A stretch of DNA of 52,764 bases, taken from Lachnospiraceae bacterium. Its GTDB lineage: Bacteria > Bacillota_A > Clostridia > Lachnospirales > Lachnospiraceae. The first letter of the stretch is position 1; the number at the start of each line of letters is the position of its first letter. Shown here piece after piece: positions 26,526 to 35,354 of the stretch. The notes beneath the pieces are model-generated. The model was given only the letters and a program-made list of their open reading frames with translations. It was not told the DNA's origin and did not search any database. Where the stretch lies: the NCBI GenBank assembly GCA_017522685.1, contig JAFWYN010000016.1, positions 1-52,764 on the forward strand. Direction: 5' to 3'. Position numbers and translations under genes: made by a program.

Positions 26526-27440
26526 TTAATCAAATAAATAGGATTCGTTTAACTTACTAATTAAAGCAGTAAGATCACTCTCTTCAAAAGCCAAGCGGCT
26601 TTCGCCTTCGGCACGACCTGCATATACCCAATCGCCATTAGCCTTCAATACAATCACCTTAACCATATCGGTCTTGTATTCATCATCCTTGGTCTTTACA
26701 AAGAACTTCACCTTTACTTCATAACCTGCGGTGATTTCCATATCTTCAAATTCCTGAGCCTGCTTTAAAGTTGTCTTGAGAATCTTCTTCAGATCCTTCT
26801 CTTTTACATCCAGTTCATCCGCATAATCTTCTAATTCATCATCGTCATCAAGCATATTTTCGATGAACTTTATTTCAGGCTTAATCCAATCCTTGTAATA
26901 GCTCTTTGCTTCCTTCTGATAATCCTTCAGATCCTTGTCATCCATCTTCTTAGCAGACTTGATTTCATAGCTGAGTTTCCACTTATCATACTCATCATTC
27001 AAATCTTCGTACTGATCTGCTTTTGCTTCCTTAGCATCTTCTAAGGCGTCATCATCTTCATCATAAATCTTCTTGGTCAGCTTCTCTAACTCCTTGGTAG
27101 ACTTTACTCTGCCGTCAGCCATCAAAGCATACTGATATGCCGAAACATCAGTGCTCTTCTTATTTACCAAAGATACATACTCGTCCAGCATCTTCTTGTA
27201 AGGCTTACCGCCTGCCAAAGATACGATTAATACGATAAGCAACAGTGCCACAACACCGGCTGCGCCGTATACAATCTTCTTGTCAAGGGGCTTTTTCGCA
27301 GGTGCTTCCTGTGCTACAGGAATTTCCTGTACAGGTGCCTGGGGTGCTTCTGCCTGAGGTGCCTCAACGGGCGCTTCCTGCTGGCAGGTACATACTTCGT
27401 TTTCTGCTAATTCTTTTCCACATTTTGTACAAAATGCCAT
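26526..27440 (-). CDS. Zinc-ribbon membrane protein with charged outer region
   Basis: A 304-residue protein. The N-terminus has a zinc-ribbon half-site CTKCGKELAENEVCTC (residues 4-19). A proline/alanine/glutamine-rich linker spans about 20-48, and one transmembrane helix lies near 54-76 (IVYGAAGVVALLLIVLIVSLAGG). A large lysine/aspartate/glutamate-rich region predicted to be outside follows, with probable coiled-coil parts (EDAKEAKADQYEDLNDEYDK). This layout is common in Clostridia; function unknown. GGAGG ribosome site. It ends at the terminator at 26490-26518. Confidence 0.75.
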   Translation of the reverse strand: MAFCTKCGKELAENEVCTCQQEAPVEAPQAEAPQAPVQEIPVAQEAPAKKPLDKKIVYGAAGVVALLLIVLIVSLAGGKPYKKMLDEYVSLVNKKSTDVSAYQYALMADGRVKSTKELEKLTKKIYDEDDDALEDAKEAKADQYEDLNDEYDKWKLSYEIKSAKKMDDKDLKDYQKEAKSYYKDWIKPEIKFIENMLDDDDELEDYADELDVKEKDLKKILKTTLKQAQEFEDMEITAGYEVKVKFFVKTKDDEYKTDMVKVIVLKANGDWVYAGRAEGESRLAFEESDLTALISKLNESYLFD

Positions 27441-27500
27441 CTCATTTTCCTCCTTAGTCTCGTTTGTCTTGCAACAAACAAAATATATGTTAAAGTGCTC

Positions 27501-28151
27501 TTAGCCGAAAATTTCTAAGAAGCTCTTCACATTCTCCTTTATGGGTTCCTTAAATACCGCCGAACCGGCTACTATCACATTAGCTCCGGCTTCCAGTACC
27601 ACATGTACATTGTCAAGTGTGATGCCGCCATCCACCTGTACATCCACATCCAAGCTACGTTCTTCTATCATGGCTCTGGTACGACGAATCTTCTCCGTAC
27701 AAATATCCATATACTTCTGACCGCCAAATCCGGGCTCCACAGTCATCACCAGTACCATGTCCACCTTATCGATATAAGGCTCCAGTACTTCCACCGGAGT
27801 ACCCGGCTTAATACTGATACCTACCTTAGCACCCGCCTCACGGATGATTTGTATGGTCTTGTCCACTTCTTCCGTGGCTTCAATATGAAAGGTCACCATG
27901 TTCGCACCACATTTTACAAACTCTGCCGCGTAGCGTTCCGGCTCCTCAATCATAATATGTACATCAAAAAAGATATCTGTCTGCTTACGAATGGATGCAA
28001 TCACCGGCATCCCGAATGATATGGAAGGTACGAACATCCCGTCCATCACATCTATATGTAAATACTGTGCGCCTGCTTCTTCTATCTCTTTAATCTGTTC
28101 TCCCAGCTTCCAAAAATCTGCTGCCAATATGGAAGGTGATAAAATGTTCAT
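27501..28151 (-). CDS. rpe: Ribulose-phosphate 3-epimerase
   Basis: Interconverts ribulose 5-phosphate and xylulose 5-phosphate in the pentose phosphate pathway. The 216-residue TIM barrel shows SPSILAADF at the start, LHIDVMDGMFVPSISFG with metal ligands, MTVEPGFGGQKY near 140 and VDGGITLDN near 176, all diagnostic. The ATG at 28151 is preferred to a TTG two codons earlier because GGGAGAGG is eight bases before it. It lies near the split transketolase genes, which act in the same pathway. Confidence 0.96.
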   Translation of the reverse strand: MNILSPSILAADFWKLGEQIKEIEEAGAQYLHIDVMDGMFVPSISFGMPVIASIRKQTDIFFDVHIMIEEPERYAAEFVKCGANMVTFHIEATEEVDKTIQIIREAGAKVGISIKPGTPVEVLEPYIDKVDMVLVMTVEPGFGGQKYMDICTEKIRRTRAMIEERSLDVDVQVDGGITLDNVHVVLEAGANVIVAGSAVFKEPIKENVKSFLEIFG

Positions 28152-28192
28152 CGTCAAGTCCTCTCCCGAGTCAGTTAAATTTCGACAAATTT

Positions 28193-28221
28193 ATCATAAC
28201 AGATACTTGACAAAATAACAA
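28193..28221 (-). promoter_or_regulatory. Probable promoter of rpe
   Basis: TTGTTA at 28221-28216, 17-base spacer and TATGAT at 28198-28193, about 40 bases before the rpe ATG. From here to 28375 I see nothing but AT-rich sequence. Confidence 0.6.
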
Positions 28222-28397
28222 TATGATTGTTTACTAATTTATGTAGTTAAAAATGTCTCATTGGCTACATTTGTGCTAAATTAGTGGCTTTTAGCAGCTT
28301 ATTCTAAAGTAAACAACATATCTTTTAGTATTTCGTTTCTTTGTTACCATTCCACCCACTCCCTAGTTATATATGTTCTGCCAACTTAATAAAGGAC

Positions 28398-28426
28398 TTT
28401 ACATCAACAAAAAATCCACCTATAAT
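28398..28426 (+). promoter_or_regulatory. Promoter of the small gene, inside the left inverted repeat
   Basis: TTTACA at 28398-28403, a 17-base spacer, TATAAT at 28421-28426. The -35 box lies within the terminal repeat. Confidence 0.75.
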
Positions 28427-28456
28427 AAAAGTATAAAATACAAAGGTGGTGAATAG

Positions 28457-28654
28457 ATGGAGGTTAATGAAATTAATACACAGGAATTAATACAAAAGAA
28501 TATCGAGGAATTCTCCCGGCTTCAGACTTATATGGTTTTAGTTGATAAGAATTCCGAAGCATACAAAGTCATGAAAATCAGATATATCGAATTAAAAGTC
28601 ATCTTAACATCTTTCGGCACAAATCTTACAGAATTAGATGTCATCAAAGAATAA
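28457..28654 (+). CDS. Small protein of unknown function, 65 residues
   Basis: I do not recognise this protein. It is 65 residues, soluble, mostly helical and mildly acidic (NTQELIQKNIEEFSRLQ, YKVMKIRYIELKVIL). Support for it being real: a consensus promoter, an AAAGGTGGTG ribosome site six bases before the ATG, an isolated plus-strand gap between minus-strand genes, and enclosure by the inverted repeats at 28376-28711. A coiled-coil dimer is plausible. It could be cargo of a small mobile element. Confidence 0.65.
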   Translation: MEVNEINTQELIQKNIEEFSRLQTYMVLVDKNSEAYKVMKIRYIELKVILTSFGTNLTELDVIKE

Positions 28655-28720
28655 ATTCACATAGTAACTTAAAAACCCTTGATGTAAAGTCTTTTATTAA
28701 ATTGCTCAGAATCACAAAAA

Positions 28721-28750
28721 AACCGACCACAACTAATGTTGTAGCCGGTT
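28721..28750 (-). terminator. Terminator of the transketolase operon
   Basis: Stem ACCGGCTACAAC / GTTGTGGTCGGT with a 4-base loop (28722-28749) followed on the minus strand by a run of seven T. Confidence 0.9.
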
Positions 28751-28773
28751 TAATTATTATGTTATTTAAAAGA

Positions 28774-29712
28774 TTACATCCATTCCTTAACTGACTTGTA
28801 AACGCCTGCTGCATCTAAGCCGTACTTCTCAACAAGTGCTGCTGCGGAACCGGACTCACCGAATACATCGTACATACCGATTTTCTTAACAGGAGTAGGA
28901 AGCTTCTCAGCCAGGCAATCACAAACTGCACTACCTAAACCACCGATTACGGAATGCTCTTCTACGGTTACAACCTTACCGGTCTTCTTAGCGCTTGCAA
29001 GGATTAATTCCTCATCTAAAGGCTTAATGGTACAGATGTTGATTACTTCTGCATCAATACCGTCAGCTGCTAACTTCTCTGCTGCACCAATAGCGGAATC
29101 TACACAGATACCGGTAGCTACGATGGTTACGTCCTTACCTTCGCGAACTACTCTACCCTTACCGATTTCAAACTTAAAATCAGGAGTATCGTTGAATACA
29201 GGCACTGCTGCACGACCGAAACGGATATATACAGGACCTTCATGCTCGATAGCTGCACGAACTGCTGCCTTAGCTTCGATATCATCGGAAGGACACATAA
29301 CTACCATACCGGGGATGGTTCTCATCAAAGCAAGGTCTTCGTTACACTGATGGCTGGCACCATCTTCACCAACGGTGATACCTGCATGAGTTGCACCAAT
29401 CTTTACATTTAAGTGAGGATAACCCACTGAGTTACGAACCTGCTCAAAAGCACGTCCTGCTGCAAACATTGCGAATGAACTTACGAAAGGAATCTTACCA
29501 ACAGTTGCAAGACCTGCTGCAATACCTACCATGTTACATTCTGTAATACCACAATCAATATGTCTTTCAGGGAAAGCTTTCTTGAAAACGCCGGTCTTGG
29601 TAGCTTCTGCAAGGTCAGCATCCAATACTACTAAATCAGGGAACTCAGCGCCAAGCTCTTTCAAAGCATTACCGTAGCTTTCACGTGTTGCAATCTTCTT
29701 AACGTCTGCCAT
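28774..29712 (-). CDS. Transketolase, C-terminal subunit
   Basis: Pyrimidine-binding and C-terminal halves of a split transketolase, 312 residues. Seen: RESYGNALKELGAEFPDLVVLDADLAEATKT, the thiamine-binding glutamate region ITECNMVGIAAGLA, HAGITVGEDGASHQ and FGESGSAAALVEKYGL. It forms the active enzyme with the N-terminal subunit encoded just upstream; the two genes are one base apart and the ribosome site lies inside the upstream gene. Links pentose phosphates with glycolysis. Ends at the terminator at 28721-28750. Confidence 0.95.
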   Translation of the reverse strand: MADVKKIATRESYGNALKELGAEFPDLVVLDADLAEATKTGVFKKAFPERHIDCGITECNMVGIAAGLATVGKIPFVSSFAMFAAGRAFEQVRNSVGYPHLNVKIGATHAGITVGEDGASHQCNEDLALMRTIPGMVVMCPSDDIEAKAAVRAAIEHEGPVYIRFGRAAVPVFNDTPDFKFEIGKGRVVREGKDVTIVATGICVDSAIGAAEKLAADGIDAEVINICTIKPLDEELILASAKKTGKVVTVEEHSVIGGLGSAVCDCLAEKLPTPVKKIGMYDVFGESGSAAALVEKYGLDAAGVYKSVKEWM

Positions 29713-29713
29713 C

Positions 29714-30556
29714 TTATGCTTCCTCCTTTGCTAATTCTTCATCAATCTTTGCAAGATCTGCCATTGCAATAGCGTACTCCTCATCGTTAGGAGCCTTGCC
29801 ATGCCAGCCTGCCTTACCTTCCATGAAGGAAACGCCCTTACCCTTGGTACTGTGCATTACGATACAAGTAGGCATACCCTTGGTTGCTTTTGCTTCATTA
29901 AGTGCTGCTCTGATTGCATCAAAATCATGAGCATCGATATTGATTACATGGAAGTTGAATGCTTCAAACTTCTTGTCAATAGGATAAGGTGAGCAAACTT
30001 CGTCGATCGCACCGTCAATCTGTAAGCCGTTGTTATCTACGATTACTACCAGGTTGTCTAACTGACGATGGCCTGCAAACATAGCCGCTTCCCATACCTG
30101 ACCTTCCTGAATTTCACCGTCACCTAAAAGTGTATAAACACGGAAATCCTTGTTGTCCAGCTTTGCACCAAGTGCCATACCAACAGCGGTAGAAATACCC
30201 TGGCCCAAAGAACCGGAAGACATATCTACACCGGGGATGTGCTGCATACAAGGGTGTCCCTGAAGATAAGAGCCTAACTTTCTCAAGGTCTTCAAATCTT
30301 CTACAGGGAAGTATCCTCTATTTGCAAGTGTTGAGTACAGACCGGGAGCGGTGTGACCCTTTGATAATACGAAACGGTCTCTGTCTGCCTTCTTAGGGTC
30401 TGCAGGATCAATGTTCATTTCCTCAAAGTAAAGGAAGGTATACATATCTGCTGCGGACAAAGATCCACCCGGATGTCCTGCTTTTGCACTGTGAACAGCT
30501 GTTACAATACCTTTACGAACATCATTAGCACGTTTTTTCAGTTCTAAATTGTTCAT
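29714..30556 (-). CDS. Transketolase, N-terminal subunit
   Basis: Thiamine-diphosphate-binding half of the split transketolase, 280 residues. Family marks: HSAKAGHPGGSLSAADMYTFLY, DRFVLSKGHTAPGLYS, MSSGSLGQGISTAVGMALGAK, and GDGEIQEGQVWEAAMFAGHRQLDNLVVIVDNNGLQIDG (the GDG...NN cofactor motif). Split transketolases are usual in Clostridia and archaea. GGAGG precedes the ATG. Part of the pentose set with rpe and araD. Confidence 0.95.
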   Translation of the reverse strand: MNNLELKKRANDVRKGIVTAVHSAKAGHPGGSLSAADMYTFLYFEEMNIDPADPKKADRDRFVLSKGHTAPGLYSTLANRGYFPVEDLKTLRKLGSYLQGHPCMQHIPGVDMSSGSLGQGISTAVGMALGAKLDNKDFRVYTLLGDGEIQEGQVWEAAMFAGHRQLDNLVVIVDNNGLQIDGAIDEVCSPYPIDKKFEAFNFHVINIDAHDFDAIRAALNEAKATKGMPTCIVMHSTKGKGVSFMEGKAGWHGKAPNDEEYAIAMADLAKIDEELAKEEA

Positions 30557-30659
30557 GGTTCCTCCATTCTGCCAAATCTTGGCTTTGTAATCTACTTTCT
30601 AAATAATACTAACATAGAAATTTCCTATAGTCTAGTCGCATTTTATACGGAAAATCACA

Positions 30660-33083
30660 CTATTTTACAACAATATTGATGATTTTGCCCTTTACGTAAA
30701 TTTCCTTCACGATGGTCTTGCCGACCATGGCTGCCTGTACTGCAGGAATGGCCTTTGCCTTAGCAAGTGCAGAGTCACTTTCCTCGCTTACGCCAACCTC
30801 AACAACACCCTTTACCTTACCGTTCACCTGGATACCGATTTCCACGCTGTCTTCCTTCAAAGCCTCTTCGTCAAAGGTAGGCCAAGGGTCGTAAGCGATT
30901 GTTGCATCATGACCCAGAATCTGCCAGATTTCTTCACCTACATGAGGGCAGATACATGAGAACATCTTTACGATGCCTTCTGCATACTCTCTGGGACACT
31001 TGTCTGTCTTGTATGCTGCATTCATGAAAATCATCATCTGGCTGATAGCGGTATTGAAGCCCAGCTGTTCAAAGTCACTTGAAACCTTCTTTACGGTCTG
31101 ATGATATACCTTTGTCAAGGTACCATCATTATCTTCACTGATACGGTCCTCGTTGGTAAAGTATGCCCACACACGGTTAATAAATCTTCTGGCACCTTCT
31201 ACACCCTGAGGGCTCCAAGGCTTGGATACCTCCAAAGGTCCCATGAACATCTCATAAAGTCTCAAGGTATCTGCACCGAACTCATCGATAACATCGCTGG
31301 GATTTACTACGAATTCAGGGAAACGCTTACCCATCTTAATACCGTTTTCACCAAGAATCATACCCTGATGTACCAGCTTCTTAAAAGGCTCCTTCACAGG
31401 CGACAAGCCCTTGTCATACAAGTAACGATTCCAGATTCTGGAGTAAATCAAATGACCTACCGCATGCTCGGGACCACCAATATAAAGGTCAACGGGCATC
31501 CAGTGCTTCAAAAGCTCCTGATTTGCAAATTCATTTTCATTCTTAGGGTCGATATATCTTAAGAAATACCAGCTGGAGCCTGCACTACCGGGCATGGTAG
31601 AGGTCTCACGAAGACCCTTAATACCGTTCTTGTCGTAGTGCTTCCACTCTTCTGCATTTTCCAAAGGTGCCTTGCCGTTCTTGCCCTTGTAATCCTCAAG
31701 CTCAGGTAAAATCAAAGGAAGCTCTGAATCATCCAGTACATGAATCTGACCATCCTCGCCGTGTACCACGGGCACAGGCTCACCCCAGTAACGCTGACGT
31801 GCAAAAATCCAATCACGGAAGTGATAGTTTACGGTACGACGTGCCACACCCTGCTTCTCCAGCTTGCAGGTGATGGCTTCTTTTGCTTCTTCCACGGTAA
31901 GGCCGGTGAACTCCTCAGAATTCATGAGCTTACAGCCCTTGCCTAAGTAATCGCCCTTTTCAAATGCACATTCGCTTACATCTCTGCCTTCGATAACCTG
32001 AATCATGGGGATGTTGTGTGCAATAGCGTACTCAAAGTCACGCTGGTCGTGAGAAGGTACTGCCATAACCGCACCGGTACCATAGCTTGCCAATACAAAG
32101 TCACCGATGTAAAGAGGCACTTCCTTGCCGTTTACAGGGTTAATAGCGTACAAGCCCTTCAAAGGACAACCGGACTTGGTCTTATTTAATTCGGTACGGT
32201 CCATATCGTTCTTCTTCAAGGTCTCGTCGATATAAGCCTGTACTTCTTCTTTATTTTCAACACGAGGCATCAAATCCTTTACAATCTGTCCGTCGGGAGC
32301 CAGTACCATAAAGGTGATACCATAGATGGTTTCGATACAAGTGGTATAGATGGAGAACTTACCGCCGCCTACGATTTCAAAATCCACTTCCACACCTTCG
32401 GACTTACCGATCCAGTGTCTCTGGATGTCCTTGGTAGACTCAGGCCAGTCGATTTCCTCTAAGCCTTCCAACAGCTTCTCTGCAAAAGCAGGCTGGTTGA
32501 TAACCCACTGCTTCATATTCTTACGGATCACAGGATAACCGCCACGCTCACTCTTACCATCGATAACCTCATCATTGGAAAGAACGGTTCCCAGCTCCTC
32601 GCACCAGTTTACAGGCATATCCACGTACTTTGCATAGCCGTCTAAATATAACTGCTTGAAAATCCACTGGGTCCACTTATAGAAATCAGGGTCACTGGTT
32701 GCAATCATCTTGTCCCAGTCATAGTCAAAGCCCAGCTCTGTAAGCTGCTTAGAGAAGGTCTCGATGTTGTCCTGGGTAAATCCGTTGGGATGATTACCGG
32801 TGCTTACCGCATACTGCTCTGCGGGCAGACCGAAAGAATCGTAGCCCATGGGATGCAATACATTGTAGCCCTGCATACGCTTCATACGGGAAATAATATC
32901 GGTTGCTGTATAGCCTTCGGGATGGCCTGCATGAAGACCTACTCCGGAAGGATAAGGGAACATATCCAATGCATAAAATTTGGGCTTGCTGAAGTCCCAC
33001 ACATCTGTTTTGAAGGTGTGGTTCTCGGCCCAATATTTTTGCCATTTGGGTTCCACTTCTTTGGGATTGTACACTCTTTCCAT
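30660..33083 (-). CDS. leuS: Leucine-tRNA ligase
   Basis: Charges tRNA-Leu. The 807-residue protein has the HIGH-type motif PYPSGVGLHAGHPEGYTATD near 43-62, the CP1 editing domain (QRDFEYAIAHNIPMIQVI, GTGAVMAVPSHDQRDFEY) and the anticodon-binding C-terminus. The usual KMSKS loop reads KMGKR (GENGIKMGKRFPEFVVNP), so the two serines are not conserved. GAGG lies before the ATG. No T-box is present in the short leader from the promoter at 33134-33162. The codon use matches the transketolase genes. Confidence 0.96.
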   Translation of the reverse strand: MERVYNPKEVEPKWQKYWAENHTFKTDVWDFSKPKFYALDMFPYPSGVGLHAGHPEGYTATDIISRMKRMQGYNVLHPMGYDSFGLPAEQYAVSTGNHPNGFTQDNIETFSKQLTELGFDYDWDKMIATSDPDFYKWTQWIFKQLYLDGYAKYVDMPVNWCEELGTVLSNDEVIDGKSERGGYPVIRKNMKQWVINQPAFAEKLLEGLEEIDWPESTKDIQRHWIGKSEGVEVDFEIVGGGKFSIYTTCIETIYGITFMVLAPDGQIVKDLMPRVENKEEVQAYIDETLKKNDMDRTELNKTKSGCPLKGLYAINPVNGKEVPLYIGDFVLASYGTGAVMAVPSHDQRDFEYAIAHNIPMIQVIEGRDVSECAFEKGDYLGKGCKLMNSEEFTGLTVEEAKEAITCKLEKQGVARRTVNYHFRDWIFARQRYWGEPVPVVHGEDGQIHVLDDSELPLILPELEDYKGKNGKAPLENAEEWKHYDKNGIKGLRETSTMPGSAGSSWYFLRYIDPKNENEFANQELLKHWMPVDLYIGGPEHAVGHLIYSRIWNRYLYDKGLSPVKEPFKKLVHQGMILGENGIKMGKRFPEFVVNPSDVIDEFGADTLRLYEMFMGPLEVSKPWSPQGVEGARRFINRVWAYFTNEDRISEDNDGTLTKVYHQTVKKVSSDFEQLGFNTAISQMMIFMNAAYKTDKCPREYAEGIVKMFSCICPHVGEEIWQILGHDATIAYDPWPTFDEEALKEDSVEIGIQVNGKVKGVVEVGVSEESDSALAKAKAIPAVQAAMVGKTIVKEIYVKGKIINIVVK

Positions 33084-33133
33084 TTTTTTGCCTCTTTTCG
33101 TTTAATTGTTACGCTTTAATTTACTAAATTATT

Positions 33134-33162
33134 ATTTTAGTAGGTTATATGGGAAATGTCAA
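33134..33162 (-). promoter_or_regulatory. Promoter of leuS
   Basis: TTGACA at 33162-33157, 17-base spacer and TAAAAT at 33139-33134. The predicted leader is only about 45 bases. Confidence 0.8.
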
Positions 33163-33330
33163 ATGCATTTTCGGGTGATTCCGCCATGCAGACTCGACAG
33201 ACTCTGTCATGCAGACTCGAAAATGCTTCGCATTTCCTCGTTGGACGCAGAGCGTCCTATATCTGCATAAAGCCTCTCAAAGCTTTGCAAGCAAGCTTGC
33301 AGCTCTTGGAGTCTTCATGCAGCTGCATGA
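33163..33330. repeat. Hairpin- and repeat-rich stretch between araD and leuS
   Basis: Direct repeat CATGCAGACTCGA at 33185-33197 and 33208-33220 (23 bases apart). Inverted arms AAATGCATTTTCG near 33161 and CGAAAATGCTTCGCATTT near 33217. Further dyads GCAAGCAAGCTTGC near 33288-33302 and the perfect 16-base palindrome TCATGCAGCTGCATGA near 33314. No T run follows any hairpin, so a standard terminator is not clear. Confidence 0.55.
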
Positions 33331-34029
33331 CTAGACTGATTGACCATAATAAGCATTAGCTCCGTGCTTTCTATAATAATGCTTATCCTGAAGCTCCTGG
33401 GGTGCAGGCTGGATACGGGGATTGATGGACTCTGCACGATAAGCCATCTTTGCCACCTCTTCCAATACTACTGCGTTATGTACTGCGTCATGAGCATCCT
33501 TGCCCCATGCGAAGGGACCATGGTTCTTGCAAAGCACTGCAGGCACTGCCATAGGATCCTTGTCCATACGCTTGAATTCATCCACGATTAACAGACCGGT
33601 ATTGGTCTCATATGCTTCTTCGATTTCTTCCTTGGTTAAGCATCTTACACAGGGAACCTCACCGTAGATATAATCTGCGTGAGTGGTTCCGTAGCAAGGG
33701 ATGCTTCTGCCTGCCTGTGCCCAGCTGGTGGCATAGGAAGAATGAGTATGTACTACACCGCCGATTTCAGGGAATGCCTTGTACAGCTCCAAATGGGTCG
33801 CGGTATCGGAAGAAGGATTGTATCTACCCTCTACCTTATTGCCTTCCAAGTCCATAACCACCATATCTTCGGGTGTCAGCTTATCATACTCCACACCACT
33901 GGGCTTGATGACAAACAAGCCGCTTTCTCTGTCAATGGCACTTACATTCCCCCAGGTAAAGGTCACCAAACCGTACTTAGGCAGGTCCATATTTGCTTCA
34001 TACACTTTTTTCTTTAATTCTTCTAACAT
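33331..34029 (-). CDS. araD: L-ribulose-5-phosphate 4-epimerase
   Basis: Converts L-ribulose 5-phosphate to D-xylulose 5-phosphate in arabinose use. The 232-residue class II aldolase-like protein has [40 protein letters not shown], the zinc histidines in [16 protein letters not shown], and [26 protein letters not shown], with C-terminal [15 protein letters not shown] typical of AraD. araA is not in this window; the FGGY kinase at 47317-48909 could supply the ribulokinase step. A GGCGC/GCGCC hairpin lies just before the GGAAAGG ribosome site. Confidence 0.95.
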   Translation of the reverse strand: MLEELKKKVYEANMDLPKYGLVTFTWGNVSAIDRESGLFVIKPSGVEYDKLTPEDMVVMDLEGNKVEGRYNPSSDTATHLELYKAFPEIGGVVHTHSSYATSWAQAGRSIPCYGTTHADYIYGEVPCVRCLTKEEIEEAYETNTGLLIVDEFKRMDKDPMAVPAVLCKNHGPFAWGKDAHDAVHNAVVLEEVAKMAYRAESINPRIQPAPQELQDKHYYRKHGANAYYGQSV

Positions 34030-34101
34030 AATCTATATCCTTTCCGGCGCGTGGCGCCTTTGCATTACGAGTTTGTTAAACATGGCTATTATACCATCAA
34101 A

Positions 34102-34863
34102 CTACTCTTCCGTCAAAAAGTTCAATATAAACTCTCTATAAGCCTCTCCTATGGGAAGTTCATAATCTACAATAAGTTCCCGGCGTTTAGTGATAACTGT
34201 TTCATTTGTAATCGGATTAAAGCCTTCTTTATCAACATCCTTAAAATAAATTCCCATGCCACGCTTTTGCCAGGAAGGTAGATCGTTATAATTGATTCCC
34301 TTCTGGAAAAGGAGTTCATTCTTATACGAAACACTTTTACTCTCCAATTCTGCGGTAGCAACATTCTGAGATTGTCCCTCCTTGCGAAGTGCCCAGTAAC
34401 AGTGTGCATTTAAAGAATTCCTATGAGAGTCTTCCTGACGCCACTGAAAATAATCTGCAACCCTACTCTTGTTCGGCAATGGCACCACACGACAATCAAA
34501 TGTGGCCACACGTCCTAATGCAAGCGAAAAAGCTGCGCTGGCTTCTCCTGCAAGAGTGGTGTTTATCTTACGCACCTTTCTGCCAAAAGTATTATCCTCC
34601 GGATGGAACAGCAAGGATATTTCGTCACTTTCCGTGTACCCGTATACAATTCGAAAACCGGCATTCATCAAAGCTTTTACAGTATCTGTCATCAAATCTC
34701 TAAAGCGCACATCAAAGGGTGCCTCAAACTGACACAACTCCTTAGTCAGCCTTGTAAAAGAACGTCCATCTAATCTTGCCACTAAATACATGTCCGGCAA
34801 AATATACTGGTCAAGCGATTCTTCATATACTCGCATCTCTCTATCAAAATCATCAAATTTCAC
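34102..34863 (-). CDS. Thg1-like 3'-5' nucleotidyltransferase (TLP)
   Basis: A 253-residue member of the tRNA-His guanylyltransferase superfamily, which adds nucleotides to RNA 5' ends in the reverse direction. Metal-binding residues are in place: D32 in ARLDGRSFTRL and D80-E81 in YTESDEISLLF. The family motif WRQEDSHRNSLN lies at 141-152, aligning with eukaryotic WRQADCHINNLYN, and LPSWQKRGMGIYFK follows near 195. Bacterial members repair truncated tRNA 5' ends in vitro. Start is GTG at 34863 with GGGAGG six bases upstream. It lies 16 bases downstream of a polynucleotide-kinase-like gene, suggesting joint RNA end repair. Confidence 0.9.
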   Translation of the reverse strand: MKFDDFDREMRVYEESLDQYILPDMYLVARLDGRSFTRLTKELCQFEAPFDVRFRDLMTDTVKALMNAGFRIVYGYTESDEISLLFHPEDNTFGRKVRKINTTLAGEASAAFSLALGRVATFDCRVVPLPNKSRVADYFQWRQEDSHRNSLNAHCYWALRKEGQSQNVATAELESKSVSYKNELLFQKGINYNDLPSWQKRGMGIYFKDVDKEGFNPITNETVITKRRELIVDYELPIGEAYREFILNFLTEE

Positions 34864-34879
34864 ACTACACCTCCCGGTA

Positions 34880-35329
34880 TTATTTATCGTCCCATTCTTC
34901 CGTCACAAATTTTCCATCCTCTATCCGCACATAGTATAATTTATCAAATCCTTCTTCAAGTTTAGGAAGCTCCAAATTACTATGGGTACAAGCCAATGCC
35001 TTGTCCGGCACACGTACCTTTCCTTCTCTCAAACGATTACGTTCCATACATTCTGCAATAGCTGATTGAAAATAGTATCCGTACACAGAATACCCATTGT
35101 CCCTTGCCAAGCGAATATATTTTTCTCTATCCTGCAATGTTGGATTTGTATTATCCACCACAAAGGATTTATCATTCCGAATACATTCCTGAAGCAATAA
35201 ATTCTCTTTATTCCTAGTGTGCAATGTATCAAGATTCACATGTTCATACATGCCAAAATACTGACGATAGTAAGTCGATTTTCCACTTGCTTGTATGCCC
35301 ATAAAGATTATTGCCTGTTTGTCGTTCAT
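34880..35329 (-). CDS. P-loop kinase, polynucleotide-kinase-like
   Basis: A 149-residue AAA_33-type kinase. P-loop GIQASGKST at 11-19. LDTLHTRN at 33-40 supplies an aspartate and arginine in the positions of the T4 polynucleotide kinase acceptor site (D35, R38). VVDNTNPT at 57-64 matches the family's second acidic motif, and an arginine lid lies near MERNRLREGK. The family phosphorylates 5'-OH ends of RNA or DNA, though related members act on small molecules. No phosphatase or ligase domain is attached. GAGGT ribosome site. It immediately precedes the Thg1-like gene on the same strand. Confidence 0.78.
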   Translation of the reverse strand: MNDKQAIIFMGIQASGKSTYYRQYFGMYEHVNLDTLHTRNKENLLLQECIRNDKSFVVDNTNPTLQDREKYIRLARDNGYSVYGYYFQSAIAECMERNRLREGKVRVPDKALACTHSNLELPKLEEGFDKLYYVRIEDGKFVTEEWDDK

Positions 35330-35354
35330 AATTAATCTTACCTCTTTAAGTTTA

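Larger units (their letters stand above)
28376..28711. repeat. 336-bp element bounded by inverted repeats
   Basis: Terminal inverted repeats at 28376-28407 and 28679-28711 match at about 29 of 33 positions with one gap. The innermost 13 bases, GACTTTACATCAA, are identical. Both arms contain TTTACA pointing inward. The left one serves as the -35 of the small gene's promoter. No clear target-site duplication is seen. The layout recalls a MITE-like element carrying a small gene, or an invertible segment. Confidence 0.7.

Noticed and set aside
33084..33330. T-box for leuS
   Set aside because: No GGTGG core, specifier stem or terminator; the promoter leaves a leader of only about 45 bases.
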